This document shows positions 62,989 to 64,000 of a stretch of 64,000 nt of DNA, in pieces. The notes below the pieces were generated by a model. The model worked only from the letters and a program-made list of their open reading frames with translations. It ran no database searches and was not told the origin of the DNA. Every line of letters starts with the position of its first letter. Position 1 is the first letter of the stretch. Source of the stretch: Burkholderia sp. Bp9142 (GTDB lineage: Bacteria; Pseudomonadota; Gammaproteobacteria; Burkholderiales; Burkholderiaceae); assembly GCF_003853415.1 (NCBI RefSeq), contig NZ_QTPP01000006.1:62001-126000 (forward strand), in the 5' to 3' direction. The position numbers and the translations under genes were made by a program.

Positions 62989-63585
62989 CTATGCGCGGCA
63001 TTCCGCGGGCGCATATTTCGCGGGCAGCGTCGCCGCGTCCGTCGGCAACGGGCCCGCTCCCGGCGCCGGAAGCGACGACGCAGCCTTGCCGGCGGCGAAG
63101 CACTCCCATGCGATCGCGCCTGACTGCATCGCGCCCTTTTTCAGCGGCACCCGCGCGGTCGGCGTGTCGGCCTTGTCCGGCGCGGACGGCACCAGGACGA
63201 GCGTATTCGCGTCGGCCGCCGCGACGCGGGCGGTGAACGCCACCGTGATCTGGCCCGTGTCGGCGTCGATGCGAACGGATTCAACGTTGCGGGTGGCGGC
63301 CGGCGAGCTGTAGCCGCCATCGAGGCCCGCGCCGCTCGCGGCGTTGTCGGCGACCGCGAGCCGCGCGGACGACGCGAGCGCGAGCCCCTCGCCGACCCGC
63401 GACCGCGCGAGGTAATCCTGGTACGCGGGGATCGCATAGGCCGCGATCACGCCGACGATCGCGAGCACGATCATCAGTTCGATCAGCGTGAAGCCGGCGG
63501 GCCGCCAGCGCGGCACCGGCCGGCGCGCGCGCCGCAGATCGGCGGCGATGCGACGGAACAGGGAAACGGAAAAGGCTTCGAACAT
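62989..63585 (-). CDS. pilA: Type IV pilin
   Basis: The 198-residue prepilin has a 31-residue basic leader and the prepilin peptidase site P-A-G before F-T-L-I-E-L-M-I-V, with Glu at position 5 of the mature protein. The hydrophobic helix and [14 protein letters not shown] follow. Two Cys residues near the C-terminus (W-E-C and A-E-C) can form the usual disulfide loop, which contains a Ser/Ala/Pro-rich stretch. The long leader is supported by GGAG seven bases before the ATG at 63585. It is followed on the same strand by pglL. Confidence 0.9.
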   Translation of the reverse strand: MFEAFSVSLFRRIAADLRRARRPVPRWRPAGFTLIELMIVLAIVGVIAAYAIPAYQDYLARSRVGEGLALASSARLAVADNAASGAGLDGGYSSPAATRNVESVRIDADTGQITVAFTARVAAADANTLVLVPSAPDKADTPTARVPLKKGAMQSGAIAWECFAAGKAASSLPAPGAGPLPTDAATLPAKYAPAECRA

Positions 63586-63602
63586 GACTGGCTCCGGAAA
63601 CG

Positions 63603-63632
63603 AAAAACGCCTGCCGAACCAGGCAGGCGTTT
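63603..63632 (-). terminator. Terminator of the terC-family gene
   Basis: AAACGCCTGCC, loop GAACCA and GGCAGGCGTTT form a perfect 11-bp stem, followed by five T residues on the minus strand. It lies 51 bases beyond the stop at 63683 and just upstream of pilA. Confidence 0.85.
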
Positions 63633-63682
63633 CGATCGTAGCCAGCAGGCCGCGAACCCGGCAGTCAGCCGGATGGCCAGCG

Positions 63683-64000
63683 TCAATGCGCGTCCGGGAC
63701 GCCGCGGCGGTGCCGGAGCGCGTATCCGGCGGCGACGACGAACAAGGCGCCGGCGATGCTCGCGCCGTAAACCGCGGCCGGCGTATCGAGCACCGGCCAG
63801 CGATCGCCGACCGGATCGTGCACCATCAGCCCGCCGGCAATCCAGCCGAGCAGCCCGGCGCCCAGCGCGACGACAATCGGAAAGCGATCGAGCATCTTCA
63901 GCACCAGCGTGCTGCCCCACACGATGATCGGCACGCTGACGACGAGCCCGAAGATCACGAGCGCCAGCCGGTGCGACGGATCGGCCTGCTCGGCGGCGCC
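63683..64000 (-). CDS. TerC-family integral membrane protein (N-terminus off window)
   Basis: The frame runs from base 64000 to the stop at 63683, giving the last 105 residues. It contains [15 protein letters not shown] and [13 protein letters not shown], the C-terminal helices of TerC/YjbE-type proteins. These are linked to manganese or other metal export and tellurium resistance. The start codon is outside the window; a GTG at 63958 is internal. The last helix and a short basic tail are complete. Confidence 0.82.
   Translation of the reverse strand, partial: GAAEQADPSHRLALVIFGLVVSVPIIVWGSTLVLKMLDRFPIVVALGAGLLGWIAGGLMVHDPVGDRWPVLDTPAAVYGASIAGALFVVAAGYALRHRRGVPDAH

Overview
The window is high-G+C DNA whose genes look like a Burkholderia cepacia complex (or close Burkholderia) chromosome 1. 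The clues are an AcrAB/BpeAB-type RND pump with a divergent TetR gene, an HtrA protease beside a QseBC/PmrAB-like two-component pair, the pgk-pyk-fbaA-purC-purE-purK-tsaC block, and a PglL O-oligosaccharyltransferase next to a type IV pilin. No rRNA, tRNA, CRISPR array, IS element or integrase was seen. Species cannot be fixed from sequence alone.

Layout. 1-1750: a family VIII esterase (C-terminus off the window) divergent from a LysR regulator, with a clear operator between them. 1764-10071: an eight-gene minus-strand polyol operon (SDR dehydrogenase, PfkB kinase, PF08013 protein, binding protein, two permeases, HAD phosphatase, ABC ATPase). It predicts polyol import, oxidation to a ketose, phosphorylation and C4 epimerisation into fructose-6-phosphate. 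10400-13503: zur-znuA-znuC-znuB zinc uptake, with an unusual His-rich tail on ZnuC. 13624-16156: S-formylglutathione hydrolase, a 33-codon remnant of its missing partner frmA, and a xylulokinase. 16605-17981: an NCS2 purine permease. 18225-25257: the RND efflux operon and its TetR repressor, with an AcrR-like operator. 25372-28907: a cysteine hydrolase divergent from a GlxA/AraC regulator, then small conserved genes. 29002-32615: HtrA and a two-component system, with tandem response-regulator half-sites upstream of htrA. 32798-36805: PBP4, a fatty acid hydroxylase-family membrane protein and a GDSL lipoprotein.

36918-45345 is a housekeeping block on the minus strand: glycolysis (pgk, pyk, fbaA), purine synthesis (purC, purE, purK) and tRNA t6A synthesis (tsaC). 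It contains two notable structured intergenic elements. 45626-53974 holds azlCD divergent from ilvE (branched-chain amino acid export and transamination), waaF, an alpha/beta hydrolase, a BepA-like M48 protease and moaC.

The most distinctive part is 54092-58965: an orphan type VI secretion vgrG with a C-terminal extension, overlapping an unrecognised 315-residue gene, which is followed one base later by a membrane-anchored Asp-box protein. This order is typical of a spike-effector-immunity cassette. The predicted effector matches no family I can name and its central region is clearly lower in G+C than nearby housekeeping DNA, so this is the best candidate for an undescribed system. The right end carries an exported protein of unknown function, a TonB-like lipoprotein, pglL, a pilin gene and the C-terminal part of a TerC-family membrane protein.
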